DNA of 64,000 nucleotides, taken from Hyphomicrobium sp. MC1. Its GTDB lineage: Bacteria; Pseudomonadota; Alphaproteobacteria; Rhizobiales; Hyphomicrobiaceae. A program made the position numbers and the translations under genes. This document shows, piece by piece, positions 17,953 through 26,516 of this stretch. The notes below the pieces were generated by a model, which worked only from the letters and a program-made list of their open reading frames with translations, was not told the origin of the DNA and made no database searches. Each line of letters starts with the position of its first letter. The first letter of the stretch is position 1. Location: contig NC_015717.1 of the NCBI RefSeq assembly GCF_000253295.1, positions 620,001 to 684,000 of the forward strand, given 5' to 3'.

Positions 17953-19143
17953 TCAGTTCTGCGCCGTCTTCTCGGGCGGTTTGATCGCTCCCTCGGTCGG
18001 CGCAACTTTCGTTCCCGGCCGAATGGCGGGGTTTGCGACGCCTTCGATCACGATACGGTCGTCCGGCTTCAGTCCAGAGGTGATGACACGCAAGCCTTCG
18101 TACATCTGGCCGAGCGTCACCGGCGTGGCGGTGACAACGTTGTCGGCATTGACGGTATAAAGAATTTTGCTCGCCTGATCGGAGATGATGGCATCGTCGG
18201 GAACGAGAAGCGCATCCGCGTCGCCGCCGTAAACGGCGATGCGGGCGAAAAGTCCGGGCGTCAGCAGATCGTCTTTGTTAGACAGAACGGCGCGGCCGCG
18301 GATGGTGCCTGAGCGTTGATTGAAGGCGTTGTCGATGAAGTCCATCGTGCCCTCGTGCGCCCAGTCCTTTTCGTCGGCGAGTTTCACGCGGACGGGAACG
18401 GGCGCGAGGCGGGATGCGGGAAGCACGCCCGACTTCCGCTTGCGGGCATCGCGCATGTAGTCGGCTTCGGAGGTATCGAAGACGAAGTGAATGGGGTCGG
18501 TCGTGACGATGGTCGCCATCAAGGTCGAATTGACCTGACCGCCGATCACGAGGTTGCCGACGTCGATTTTCTTGTCCGAGACGCGGCCGGAGATCGGAGC
18601 GCGCACTTCCGCCCATTCCAGATTGAGCTCGGCCGATTTGAGATTGGCCTTTGCCGACATCACCTGGGCTTCGGCGACGCCGAGGCTCGATTTGCGCTGC
18701 TCGTAGACCTGTTCACTCAAGACTTTCGTTTCGACGAGCGGGCCGGCGCGTTCGAGATCGGCCTTGGCAAATTCGACCTGGGCCTGCGTGCGCGCGACAT
18801 CCGCTTTCGCGGCTTCGACGGCGATCTGGAACGGCCGTTTATCGAGCGTGAAGAGGAGATCGCCCTGTTTTACGATCGTGCCTTCCTTGAAATTGACCTG
18901 ATCGACGTAGCCGCTGACGCGTGGGCGCAGCTCGACGCGGGCGACGGCTTCGAAGCGGCCGGGAAATTCGTCCCACGTCTTGATGTGCTTCGCGATCGGG
19001 GGCGCCACGGTGACCGGAAACGCCGGTGGCGCGCTCTGCGCGCTTGCAGATTGGACGTTGCTCGCGATGAAGGCCATCGCGGCCAGCACGGACAAGGCCG
19101 AGCATCGAGGCTTAAGCCTCACAAGGGCGGTGGTCGTCGTCAT
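17953..19143 (-). CDS. RND efflux periplasmic adaptor (membrane fusion protein)
   Basis: Bridges the RND transporter to an outer-membrane channel. It has 396 residues from the ATG at 19143. A signal sequence (ALSVLAAMAFIASNV) is followed by the biotinyl-lipoyl half-motif RPRVSGYVDQVNFKEGTIVKQGD, an alpha-helical hairpin (about 105-165, rich in Ala, Lys, Glu), the second lipoyl half (EVRAPISGRVSDKKIDVGNLV) and beta-barrel and membrane-proximal regions. A longer upstream frame lacks a signal peptide at its own start and was rejected. It is first in a two-gene operon with the transporter. Confidence 0.93.
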   Translation of the reverse strand: MTTTTALVRLKPRCSALSVLAAMAFIASNVQSASAQSAPPAFPVTVAPPIAKHIKTWDEFPGRFEAVARVELRPRVSGYVDQVNFKEGTIVKQGDLLFTLDKRPFQIAVEAAKADVARTQAQVEFAKADLERAGPLVETKVLSEQVYEQRKSSLGVAEAQVMSAKANLKSAELNLEWAEVRAPISGRVSDKKIDVGNLVIGGQVNSTLMATIVTTDPIHFVFDTSEADYMRDARKRKSGVLPASRLAPVPVRVKLADEKDWAHEGTMDFIDNAFNQRSGTIRGRAVLSNKDDLLTPGLFARIAVYGGDADALLVPDDAIISDQASKILYTVNADNVVTATPVTLGQMYEGLRVITSGLKPDDRIVIEGVANPAIRPGTKVAPTEGAIKPPEKTAQN

Positions 19144-19419
19144 TTTTTCAGAATCCACAGGCGAGAATTTTCCACGGCGCGCCGACGCCAGTGGACAATA
19201 GTACATCACATGCATTCCGACGATCCGAAATTCAATGATGTTGACCATCATTGCGGCCCATCTCATTGCGGGCAAAGGGCATTTCGTCCCGAGACAGTGG
19301 CCATAAAGCCTCGATCGAATAAGAGGCTTTCAAAACTAGGATTTCAGTAAGCCGCTCAATCCCAGCAGAAATGCCGCGATCGTTTGCAGGCTGTATGAAA
19401 ATACGACACGAAAATAACG
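19144..19419. other. Intergenic region between efflux operon and mgtE
   Basis: About 275 bases, noticeably more A+T-rich than the genes. It should hold the promoter of the efflux operon on the minus strand. Short ATG-rich stretches (TACATCACATGCATTCC, CAATGATGTTGACCATCATTG) contain partial dyads that could bind a regulator, but no regulator gene is adjacent and no clear operator can be assigned. Confidence 0.3.
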
Positions 19420-19454
19420 AAGGCGCATGCAGGTTTTTTGTCTGCATACGCCTT
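19420..19454 (-). terminator. Hairpin downstream of mgtE, possible terminator
   Basis: AAGGCGCATGCAG (19420-19432) pairs with CTGCATACGCCTT (19442-19454), 12 of 13 positions, around a T-rich loop. Read on the minus strand the stem is followed by CGTTATTTTC, a weak U-tract. It begins 26 bases after the mgtE stop and probably ends that transcript. Confidence 0.5.
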
Positions 19455-19479
19455 TCCGTTCCAAAGTATGATTTTCGCT

Positions 19480-20850
19480 CTAAAGCAGTGTGCCCCGCAG
19501 CACGAGCATGGCGACGCTAAAATAGATCATCAGGCCGGTGACATCGACGAGCGTTGCGACAAACGGGGCTGACGCGCTCGCGGGGTCGAAGCCAATGCGT
19601 TTCAGCAAGAACGGCAGCATTGCGCCGGTCAGCGAGCCGAAGGTGACAATGCCGATGAGGCCGAGCCCGACGGTCAAGGCGACGAGCTGCCAGTGCGGGC
19701 CGTAGTCGAAGATACCGATCGTCTGCCACAGCGAAATGCGCGCGATGCCGATGATGCCGAGGATGGTGCCAAGCGTAATGCCCGTCGGAATCTCGCGGAT
19801 GGCGACGCGCCACCAGTCGCGCAGCCGGATTTGTCCGAGCGCAAGCGCACGAATGAGAAGCGATGTCGACTGCGAGCCGGAGTTGCCGCCCGAGCTCATG
19901 ATCAGCGGAATAAAAAGCGTTAAGACCACCGCCTTTTCAAGCTCATCGGAATAATGCTGCATCGCGCTCGCTGTCAGCATTTCGCCGAGAAACAAGGCGC
20001 AAAGCCAACCGGCGCGCTTCTTGATCATCTCCAGGAAGCCGATTTCCAGATACGGCTCGGCGATGCCTTCGACACCGCCGAACTTCTGCACGTCTTCGGT
20101 ACTCTCATCGAGGATGGCGTCGATCACGTCATCGACGGTGACAATGCCGAGCACGCGGTGCCTGGCGTTGAGAACCGGGACGGCGAGAAGGTCGTGGATC
20201 GAGATCAGCCGTGCGACTTCTTCGCGATCGGTGTCGGGATCAACCCAGATCGGATCGCGATCGGGTGCGACCTCTAGAATGGGTTGATCGGGCTCGCCGG
20301 TAATCAGCTGACGCAGCGTGACAGTGCGCACGAGGATGCGCGACACAGGATCAATAACATAGATCGCATAGACGGTTTCGCGTGTGTGCTCGACCTCGCG
20401 GATCAGCCGCAAGGTGTCGGCGACCGTGAACGTCGAGGGGACGCTGACGAACTCGGTCGTCATGATGCTGCCGGCGGTGCCCTCATGGTAGGCGAGCAGC
20501 AGCTTCAGGGATTGGGCGGTCTCGAAATCGAGAAGCGACAGCAGCTTCGTGCGGTCGGGACCGTCGAGCTGACGCAGGAGGTCGGCCGCGCGGTCGGCGG
20601 ACATGCCGGTCAGGACCTGGCCTGCAAACTCCTCTGGGAGTTCGAGGATCAGGTCGCTGGCGCGGGACAGCTCGGGGCGGTCGAAGATTTCAACGACGCG
20701 ATCGAGTGGAAGCTGCGCCAGAATTGACGCAGCTGTTTCGAGGTCTTCCTCGTTGAGCTGAGCGACAATGTCGGCGTCGTGCTCTTCGAGCAACTCGACC
20801 AGAACGATCGGGTCGACATCGTCACCCGATGCTTTGCGGATGTTTTCCAT
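19480..20850 (-). CDS. mgtE: Magnesium transporter MgtE
   Basis: A Mg2+-gated Mg2+ channel of 456 residues. The domain order is complete: an N-terminal superhelical domain (about 20-130), two CBS domains (about 135-255, with VTVDDVIDAILDE at the end) that sense cytosolic Mg2+, a plug helix, then five membrane helices with the pore signature SSGGNSGSQSTSLLIRALALGQI. The last helix ends in FSVAMLVLRG. A good AAGGTGAG ribosome site precedes the ATG; a hairpin lies immediately 5' of it. The gene stands alone. Confidence 0.95.
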   Translation of the reverse strand: MENIRKASGDDVDPIVLVELLEEHDADIVAQLNEEDLETAASILAQLPLDRVVEIFDRPELSRASDLILELPEEFAGQVLTGMSADRAADLLRQLDGPDRTKLLSLLDFETAQSLKLLLAYHEGTAGSIMTTEFVSVPSTFTVADTLRLIREVEHTRETVYAIYVIDPVSRILVRTVTLRQLITGEPDQPILEVAPDRDPIWVDPDTDREEVARLISIHDLLAVPVLNARHRVLGIVTVDDVIDAILDESTEDVQKFGGVEGIAEPYLEIGFLEMIKKRAGWLCALFLGEMLTASAMQHYSDELEKAVVLTLFIPLIMSSGGNSGSQSTSLLIRALALGQIRLRDWWRVAIREIPTGITLGTILGIIGIARISLWQTIGIFDYGPHWQLVALTVGLGLIGIVTFGSLTGAMLPFLLKRIGFDPASASAPFVATLVDVTGLMIYFSVAMLVLRGTLL

Positions 20851-20861
20851 GGCTCACCTTC

Positions 20862-20883
20862 CGATCCGCCGTCGCACGGATCG
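20862..20883 (-). promoter_or_regulatory. Leader hairpin abutting the mgtE ribosome site
   Basis: In the mgtE transcript CGATCCG (20883-20877) and CGGATCG (20868-20862) form a 7-bp stem with an eight-base loop; its end lies one base before the AAGGTGAG ribosome site. Further 5', CCCAACCC and TTGGGT segments could form a competing helix. No M-box consensus is visible, so any Mg2+ sensing role is speculation. Confidence 0.35.
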
Positions 20884-21190
20884 TGGGAGCCGACCCAACG
20901 GTCAGTCCACGAGCCTCGACGGCCGGGGCAATCGACTACTGTCGCTAGACAAGGGTTGGGTTCCTTCGGATTCGCGGCACCTTAAACAGGGGCAACCGCG
21001 CGGTTCACATGAGCCGTTCGGGAGTAATAGTCAAGATCAACACGTTCGATCTTTTGGATTTTTCCCTCGGCTGGACGGCCAGGGTGATGGCTCACGCTAG
21101 AATTATGGAGATGGTGTCTGCGGCGGCCTTGCGCGCGCCGACATTTCGTCGGCAAACTCGGATGGTTTTGGGATTTGCGGCGTGTGGCAC

Positions 21191-21421
21191 ATGGGTGGCA
21201 CCAGAACAAGCACTCCCGATCTGCTGGAACCGGGAACACACGTGTTCTCCGGTACCGTTCGGGTGTGGGGCAATGATTACGCCGAGCTCCATACCGACAG
21301 CGGCGTCACCATTCAGCTTGTCACCCAGGGGCTTCATACCTTGCGAGACGGCGCGCGGATCACGGTCGTGACGCGGCGGTATCGGCCGCTCTATCAGATC
21401 GAAGAGGTGTTGGACACCTGA
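21191..21421 (+). CDS. Small hypothetical protein
   Basis: A 76-residue protein that I cannot assign to a family. The sequence reads like a compact beta-rich fold (FSGTVRVWGNDYAELHTDSG, then VTIQLVTQGLHTL and ITVVTRRYRPLYQIEEVL), with no membrane or export signal. ATG at 21191, with GTG at 21182 as an alternative; neither has a clear ribosome site. Its last 28 bases overlap the convergent TetR-family gene. Codon choice looks like the neighbours, which favours a real gene. Confidence 0.5.
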   Translation: MGGTRTSTPDLLEPGTHVFSGTVRVWGNDYAELHTDSGVTIQLVTQGLHTLRDGARITVVTRRYRPLYQIEEVLDT

Positions 21422-22089
21422 CGAGCACGTTTTGGTCCAGCTATCCTTAGCTGGCAGCCAGGATTTGCCAGCCCGTCCAAGTAAGCGCAAAACATATCGG
21501 CTAGAGCACCGGCAAAGGCCTTAATTTCCGCCGGGGTGCGCGGCGTTTCCGAGAACTGCTTTCCGACGGTGCTAAGCGTCGTCTTGATAAGTTTGGCTGC
21601 CAACGATTGCTGCGACTTCGAGGCATTGGGCAATGCTTCACGCATGAAATTGTCCATCGCTCGTGCGCTTGATGCTCTCGCTTCCTTTGCTTCCGGAGCA
21701 TTGCGGTAGAGAGGGGCGGCGTCGTCCAACGCGACACGGACTGCGGCTTCGTCGCATTCCGATCGGATAAAGGTATGTACGAGCGTTCGGAGTCGTTGAA
21801 GCGCTGGTTTGCGTGAGTCGCCGAGAATGCTGCTCAACAACTCTGTCGTCTGCCGCCACTCGTCGCACTGGAGACGAAAGAGGATCGCCGCCTTGTTCGG
21901 AAAATACTGATAGAGCGAGCCGACGCTGACTCCGGCTCTTTCGGCGACTCTCGCAGTCGTGAAACGCTGCGCACCTTCTTTCGCTAAAACCTGAATAGCA
22001 GCGTCCAGAATGGCCGTTACAAGCTCGGTGGAGCGGGCCTGCCGAGGTTCTTTTCGCGAGGAAATTTGGGTTCTTTTTTTTCGGGACAT
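21394..22089 (-). CDS. TetR/AcrR family transcriptional regulator
   Basis: A 231-residue repressor. After a basic N-terminal tail, the helix-turn-helix is canonical (RFTTARVAERAGVSVGSLYQYFPNKAAIL, residues about 43-71), followed by a helical ligand-binding domain with TetR_C-like features (FIRSECDEAAVRVALDDAAPLY). It is divergent from an O-methyltransferase gene, and a good inverted repeat lies between them, so it very likely controls that gene and itself. The ligand is unknown. Confidence 0.9.
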   Translation of the reverse strand: MSRKKRTQISSRKEPRQARSTELVTAILDAAIQVLAKEGAQRFTTARVAERAGVSVGSLYQYFPNKAAILFRLQCDEWRQTTELLSSILGDSRKPALQRLRTLVHTFIRSECDEAAVRVALDDAAPLYRNAPEAKEARASSARAMDNFMREALPNASKSQQSLAAKLIKTTLSTVGKQFSETPRTPAEIKAFAGALADMFCAYLDGLANPGCQLRIAGPKRARQVSNTSSI

Positions 22090-22114
22090 GGGCGGCGTAG
22101 GGAATGCGAATAGT

Positions 22115-22138
22115 GAATGCGATTGATTAATCGTATTC
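22115..22138. promoter_or_regulatory. Candidate TetR operator
   Basis: GAATGCGATT (22115-22124) and AATCGTATTC (22129-22138) are inverted repeats matching at nine of ten positions, separated by GATT. A further half-site GAATGCGA occurs at 22102-22109. The dyad lies between the divergent TetR-family and methyltransferase genes, 26 bases from the regulator's start codon. Confidence 0.6.
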
Positions 22139-22183
22139 TTGATCGGGCGGAAGACTGATCAAAAGTCGTAGGAGAGATTTACG

Positions 22184-22849
22184 ATGAATACGCTGACTAC
22201 ACCCCCTGTTGGGCCGCTTCTGGATAGGCTTTTTGAAGTAGCTAGCGCCATCTCGCCGACGGACAGTCCCGATTTTGCGGACCTTTCGTCCGAAGAACAT
22301 GCGCGACTGATGAGCAGCAAGGTTGATTACCGGGATTTCTATCGGCGATTAAAGGACTTCCCGCTTGCGGTCTCGCGGGAGACGGGAACGTTGCTCTACA
22401 TGCTTGCGCGCGGATGCCGGGCGCGATCAATCGTCGAATTCGGAATGTCATTCGGCGTTTCGACACTGCACCTCGCCGCGGCGCTTCGCGACAATGGCGG
22501 AGGCCGTCTAATCACGAGTGAGTTCGAGCCATCGAAAGTGGTAAAGGCACGCGAAAATCTGACGGCGGGCGGTGTGGTTGATCTGGTCGAAATTAGGCAA
22601 GGCGATGCGCTTCAGACGCTGAACGCCGATCTTCCTGAGGTCATCGACCTCGTGCTGCTGGATGGTGCGAAAGCACTTTACCCGGAAATTTTAAGCTTGC
22701 TGGAAAGCCGCCTCAGGCCGGGAGCCTTCGTGATCGCCGACAACGCCGATTACAGTCCCGACTATTTGACTCGCGTGCGTTCGCCATCGAATGGTTATCT
22801 TTCGACGCCGTTCGGTGACGATGTGGAAGTGTCGATGAGGCTCGGCTGA
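22184..22849 (+). CDS. Class I SAM-dependent O-methyltransferase
   Basis: A 221-residue cytoplasmic methyltransferase resembling the caffeoyl-CoA/catechol O-methyltransferase type (Methyltransf_24/3). The SAM-binding loop is SIVEFGMSFGVSTLHLAAAL, the acidic ribose ligand lies in LITSEFEPSKV, and the metal-site-like DLVLLDGAKALYPEI and VIADNADYSPDYL follow. A GGAGAG ribosome site precedes the ATG. Its partner is the divergent TetR-family gene, a pairing seen in many proteobacteria. The substrate is unknown. Confidence 0.85.
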   Translation: MNTLTTPPVGPLLDRLFEVASAISPTDSPDFADLSSEEHARLMSSKVDYRDFYRRLKDFPLAVSRETGTLLYMLARGCRARSIVEFGMSFGVSTLHLAAALRDNGGGRLITSEFEPSKVVKARENLTAGGVVDLVEIRQGDALQTLNADLPEVIDLVLLDGAKALYPEILSLLESRLRPGAFVIADNADYSPDYLTRVRSPSNGYLSTPFGDDVEVSMRLG

Positions 22850-22855
22850 TAAGAA

Positions 22856-22889
22856 TTCGCACCGTGCGAGTTCTCCCGCACGGTGCGAA
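22856..22889. terminator. Bidirectional terminator-like hairpin
   Basis: A perfect 13-bp stem, TTCGCACCGTGCG (22856-22868) with CGCACGGTGCGAA (22877-22889), and an eight-base loop. On the plus strand TGGTCTTGTTTTG follows. It lies between the convergent methyltransferase and aldehyde dehydrogenase genes, so it may end both transcripts. Confidence 0.7.
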
Positions 22890-22914
22890 TGGTCTTGTTT
22901 TGCTGTTCGGCCGC

Positions 22915-24306
22915 TTAGAACGCTGCGTCGATGTCGACGATATCGATCAGCTTGTGGTTCACAAACTCCTTGATGCCGAGGCCGAGCAACTCGCGGCCGT
23001 ATCCTGAGCGCCGGACGCCGCCGAACGGCAGGTCGGCCTTGACCATGGTCGGATGGTTGACGAACACCATGCCGGTTGAGATGCGCTTGGCGACTTCGGC
23101 GCCATGAGCGGGGTTCGACGTGAAGACCGAACCGCCGAGGCCGAACGGCGAGTCGTTGGCGATGCGGACGGCATCGTCTTCGTCCTTAGCCTTGAAGATC
23201 ATCGAAACAGGACCGAAGAACTCCCAGTAGCGGGCCGGGTTGTCTTCTGCGATATCGGTGAGGATCGTCGGCTGCAGGAATGCGCCCTGGTTGGGAACGC
23301 TCGGGCCGACTTCGATCGCCTTGGCGCCGTGCGCGACGGCCTGGCGGATCTTGTCCTTGAGGTCGTCGACGGCTTTCTGCGACGAGAGAGGTGCAAGCGT
23401 CGTGTTGGGATCCATCGGATCACCGGCGCGCAGCTCGGAAACGCCCTTGACGTAACGTTCCATGAAGCCGTCGTACGCCGGCTCTTCGATAATCATGCGC
23501 TTGGAGGATACGCAGACCTGGCCGGCATTCCAGTGGCGGCCGAACACGGCCCACTTCGCGGTCTTGTCGAGGTCGGCGTCTTTCAGGACGACGAAGGCGT
23601 CGGCGCCGCCGAGTTCCATCGTCGACTTCTTGAGCGCCTTGCCGGCTTCAGCCGCAACGATCGAACCGGCGTATTCGGAGCCGGTGAGGGCGACGCCGTG
23701 AACGCGCGGATCGTTGAGGACCACGCCGACGTGGGGATGATCCAAGAAGAGATTGATGAAGGCGCCGTCCGGCAGACCAGCTTCCAGCATGAGGCTTTCG
23801 AAGGCAATGGCGGATTGCGGAACGTTGGCGGCGTGCTTCAGCAGGATGACGTTACCTGCCGAGAGCTGGGGCGCGATGATGCGGGCGATCTGGTAGTAAG
23901 GGAAATTCCACGGTTCGATCGCGAGGATGATGCCGAGCGGATCGCAAACCAGAACGGCCTCGCCTTCTTCCGGATCTGCAACCGGAAGCTTTTCCGGAGC
24001 CAGCAGTTTCTCGGCGTTCTTGGCGTAATATTCAAAGATGCGGGCGGAAAGCTCAACTTCGGCTTTCGCTTCGGAAAGCAGCTTGCCCATTTCGATCGTC
24101 AGGATCGGCGCGTACTTATCGACATCGCGGCGCAGGAGGTCCGCAGCCTTCTGCATGATGCGCGCGCGTTCGCGAAACGACGTCTCGCGCCAGCTGAGAA
24201 ATGTATCATGCGCTTTATCGATGGCCTGTTTGATTTCGGATTCGCTGGCCGTCGGAAAGGTCTTCAGGACTTCTCCCGTATAGGGGTTGGTCGTCACGAA
24301 CTTCAT
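22915..24306 (-). CDS. gabD: NAD(P)-dependent succinate-semialdehyde dehydrogenase family protein
   Basis: A 463-residue aldehyde dehydrogenase. The coenzyme motif is EPWNFPYYQIARIIAPQLSA, the general-base glutamate lies in MELGGADAFVVL, and the nucleophilic cysteine in NAGQVCVSSKRMI; the C-terminal PFGGVRRSGYGRELLG is also typical. It most resembles the YneI/GabD group, which oxidise succinate semialdehyde to succinate, e.g. in GABA breakdown. No GABA transaminase gene is adjacent, so the physiological substrate and the symbol are provisional. It stands alone, convergent with the methyltransferase. Confidence 0.85.
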   Translation of the reverse strand: MKFVTTNPYTGEVLKTFPTASESEIKQAIDKAHDTFLSWRETSFRERARIMQKAADLLRRDVDKYAPILTIEMGKLLSEAKAEVELSARIFEYYAKNAEKLLAPEKLPVADPEEGEAVLVCDPLGIILAIEPWNFPYYQIARIIAPQLSAGNVILLKHAANVPQSAIAFESLMLEAGLPDGAFINLFLDHPHVGVVLNDPRVHGVALTGSEYAGSIVAAEAGKALKKSTMELGGADAFVVLKDADLDKTAKWAVFGRHWNAGQVCVSSKRMIIEEPAYDGFMERYVKGVSELRAGDPMDPNTTLAPLSSQKAVDDLKDKIRQAVAHGAKAIEVGPSVPNQGAFLQPTILTDIAEDNPARYWEFFGPVSMIFKAKDEDDAVRIANDSPFGLGGSVFTSNPAHGAEVAKRISTGMVFVNHPTMVKADLPFGGVRRSGYGRELLGLGIKEFVNHKLIDIVDIDAAF

Positions 24307-24736
24307 CGTTTGTCCTTCCTAGGATTATCGTCTTGTTTTCCCGATCAGCGCGGGCCGAAGCTCTCAGGACTGATTTTTGGAAAGTGCGGGATGAACTAAG
24401 GGTTGCCCGGCGGTCGGGGAAAATATTGAGGTTCAATGTTTGGAGAATACGACTATGGTTCAAGACGACCTTGATGCAGAGCAATTCCCGGCTCGGTCCT
24501 AACGGCACGAGCATTGTCATCGCGTTTCGCGAAAAGTGACGATTGCCGCGAAAATCGACGATATTTTTGGACGCTCCAGGAAATTAAGAGAAGCGCACCG
24601 ATGCCGATGCTTCGGCGCGCCCTCTATTATGAGATGATCTGCTATGCATTCTGTGCGCCGGGCAGCAATCCTTCAAAAGGCGCGAAATTTCCGATTGACT
24701 ATCTTGCTTCAACTCAAGGTAGTCCGTCGTGGATTG
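24307..24736. other. 430-bp intergenic region without a supported gene
   Basis: It lies upstream of the aldehyde dehydrogenase (minus strand) and downstream of the SDR gene (minus strand). Short open frames here have poor start sites and no recognisable content. It presumably contains the aldehyde dehydrogenase promoter; I see no clear terminator, operator or RNA. Confidence 0.3.
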
Positions 24737-25477
24737 TCAGATCATGCCGCCGTTTGCGCGCAGGACTTGACCGTTGATCCAGGCGCCTTCCGGGCCTGCG
24801 AGGAACGAGACGACATTGGCGATGTCTTCGGGAGTTCCGAGGCGTTCCATCGGGTTCATCTTCGCCATTTTATCGATCAACTCATCCGATTTGCCGTGAA
24901 GGAAAAGTTCGGTTGCGACGGGGCCGGGCGCAATCGCGTTCACGGTAATCGACCGGCCGCGCATTTCCTTCGCCATGATGCCCGTCATCGCTTCGACGGC
25001 AGCTTTGGTGGCGGCGTAGATGCCATAGTTCTCGAGTTTGAGGCCGACGACGCTGGTCGAGAAATTGATGATGCGGCCGCCGTTGCGCAGGTGTTTGCCT
25101 GCCTCACGCATGGCATTGAACGAGCCCTTCAAGTTGATGGCCACTTGGCGATCGAAAGCGGCGTCGTCGGCGTCGGAAATCGATGAGAGCGCCATAACGC
25201 CCGCATTGTTGACGAGCACGTCAATACCGCCGAAGGCCGTTTCGGCCGATTGAAACATGCGACGCACGTCCTCGGGCTTTGATACGTCGGCCTGGGCTGT
25301 CACGGCCTTGCCGCCCACCTTTTCGATCTTTCGCACGACGTCATCGGCCTGGGCGGCGCTGCCGGCATAGTTGACGACGACCGTGAAGCCGTCCCTGGCG
25401 AGACGCTCCGCGACGGTGGCCCCGATGCCGCGGGAAGCGCCTGTGACGATGGCGACCCTATTCTGGTTGGCGGTCAT
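24737..25477 (-). CDS. SDR family oxidoreductase
   Basis: A classical short-chain dehydrogenase of 246 residues. Cofactor motif VTGASRGIG near residue 11, structural motif NNAG, catalytic Ser in INFSTSVVG and Tyr-x-x-x-Lys in YAATKAAV are all present, with the C-terminal dimer region GAWINGQVLRANGG. The basic residue in the early loop is not clear, so NAD versus NADP preference is open. It is divergent from a LysR-type gene, which probably regulates it. Confidence 0.88.
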   Translation of the reverse strand: MTANQNRVAIVTGASRGIGATVAERLARDGFTVVVNYAGSAAQADDVVRKIEKVGGKAVTAQADVSKPEDVRRMFQSAETAFGGIDVLVNNAGVMALSSISDADDAAFDRQVAINLKGSFNAMREAGKHLRNGGRIINFSTSVVGLKLENYGIYAATKAAVEAMTGIMAKEMRGRSITVNAIAPGPVATELFLHGKSDELIDKMAKMNPMERLGTPEDIANVVSFLAGPEGAWINGQVLRANGGMI

Positions 25478-25562
25478 TTTTCCTTCTCCATTCGAAGAGC
25501 GCGCCGAAGCGCGTTTGCTGTTGGAGTGGATATGGACCTTTCAATTGGGCGGATAATCCGGC

Positions 25563-25598
25563 ATTGTTCGGCATTACTATTCGGAATTTGCGAACAAT
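25563..25598. promoter_or_regulatory. Candidate LysR-type binding site
   Basis: ATTGTTCG (25563-25570) and CGAACAAT (25591-25598) form a perfect 8-bp inverted repeat with a 20-base spacer, ending six bases before the LysR start codon in the divergent SDR/LysR intergenic region. It would suit autoregulation and control of the SDR gene. Confidence 0.45.
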
Positions 25599-25604
25599 TG
25601 GACG

Positions 25605-26516
25605 ATGGACCGATTTGATGCCATGCGGGTTTTTTCGCGCGTCGTTGAGCGGCGGAGCTTTACGCTTGCGGCCGAAGACATGGGGCTGCCGCGCTCGACG
25701 GTGACGGATGCCGTCAAGCAACTCGAAGCGCGCCTTGGAGTGCAATTGCTGCAGCGGACCACCCGACACGTAAGTCCGACGCTCGATGGCGAGGCTTACT
25801 ACCAGCGCTGCCTCTCCATTTTGGCTGATATCGAAGACGCCGAGGGCGCGTTTGCGGGCGCCAAGCCTAAAGGCCTGTTGCGGGTCGATGTGCACGGTAC
25901 GCTCGGCCGCCATTTCCTGCTGCCGAGCCTGCCAGCGTTTCTCGAAACCTATCCCGACATCGAAATCTACATCAGCGAAGGCGATCGTTATGTCGATCTG
26001 GTCCGCGAAGGAATCGACTGCGTATTGCGCGCCGGATCACTTCAGGACAGCGATATGGTCGCGCGCCGTGTTGCAACGCTCGATGAAATGACGCTCGCCT
26101 CGCCCGGTTATATCGCAGCGCACGGATTGCCTCGGCATCCTGACGATTTGCCTGGAACACATGGGATGGTCGCGTTCCATTCGACCGCTACGGGCGGGCA
26201 TCTGCCGCTGGAATTCATCGTCGATGGCAAGGTGCGCAATATCATGCTGCCATCGACTGTCTCGGTGAATGGCGCGGAGACCTATCACGCAGCGGCAAAG
26301 CTCGGTCTCGGACTCATTCAAATTCCGCGCTATCGCGGCGACATTGCGGTGCAGGCGGGCGAGCTTGTCGAAGTGCTGCCGGATTATCCGCCGACGTCGA
26401 CGCCGGTTTCGCTGCTTTACCCGCGCAATCGCCAGCTGTCGCCGCGGGTCCGAGTTTTCATCGACTGGGTAGCCAAAGAATTTGCAGTGCGTAACGCCGA
26501 GGTACGGCGTGCCTAG
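25605..26516 (+). CDS. LysR family transcriptional regulator
   Basis: A 303-residue regulator. The N-terminal winged helix-turn-helix is standard (MRVFSRVVERRSFTLAAEDM, then STVTDAVKQLEARLGVQLLQ), and a periplasmic-binding-protein-like effector domain fills residues about 88-295. It resembles the subgroup that sits beside oxidoreductases such as SDR and quinone reductases, matching the divergent SDR gene here. Its last four bases overlap the convergent TonB-like gene. Confidence 0.9.
   Translation: MDRFDAMRVFSRVVERRSFTLAAEDMGLPRSTVTDAVKQLEARLGVQLLQRTTRHVSPTLDGEAYYQRCLSILADIEDAEGAFAGAKPKGLLRVDVHGTLGRHFLLPSLPAFLETYPDIEIYISEGDRYVDLVREGIDCVLRAGSLQDSDMVARRVATLDEMTLASPGYIAAHGLPRHPDDLPGTHGMVAFHSTATGGHLPLEFIVDGKVRNIMLPSTVSVNGAETYHAAAKLGLGLIQIPRYRGDIAVQAGELVEVLPDYPPTSTPVSLLYPRNRQLSPRVRVFIDWVAKEFAVRNAEVRRA

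Noticed and set aside
20851..21008. M-box (Mg2+ riboswitch) upstream of mgtE
   Set aside because: The conserved M-box blocks are absent; only a simple hairpin next to the ribosome site is supported.
23104..24399. 431-codon open frame antisense to the aldehyde dehydrogenase gene
   Set aside because: The minus-strand gene has all catalytic motifs; the antisense product is not domain-like.
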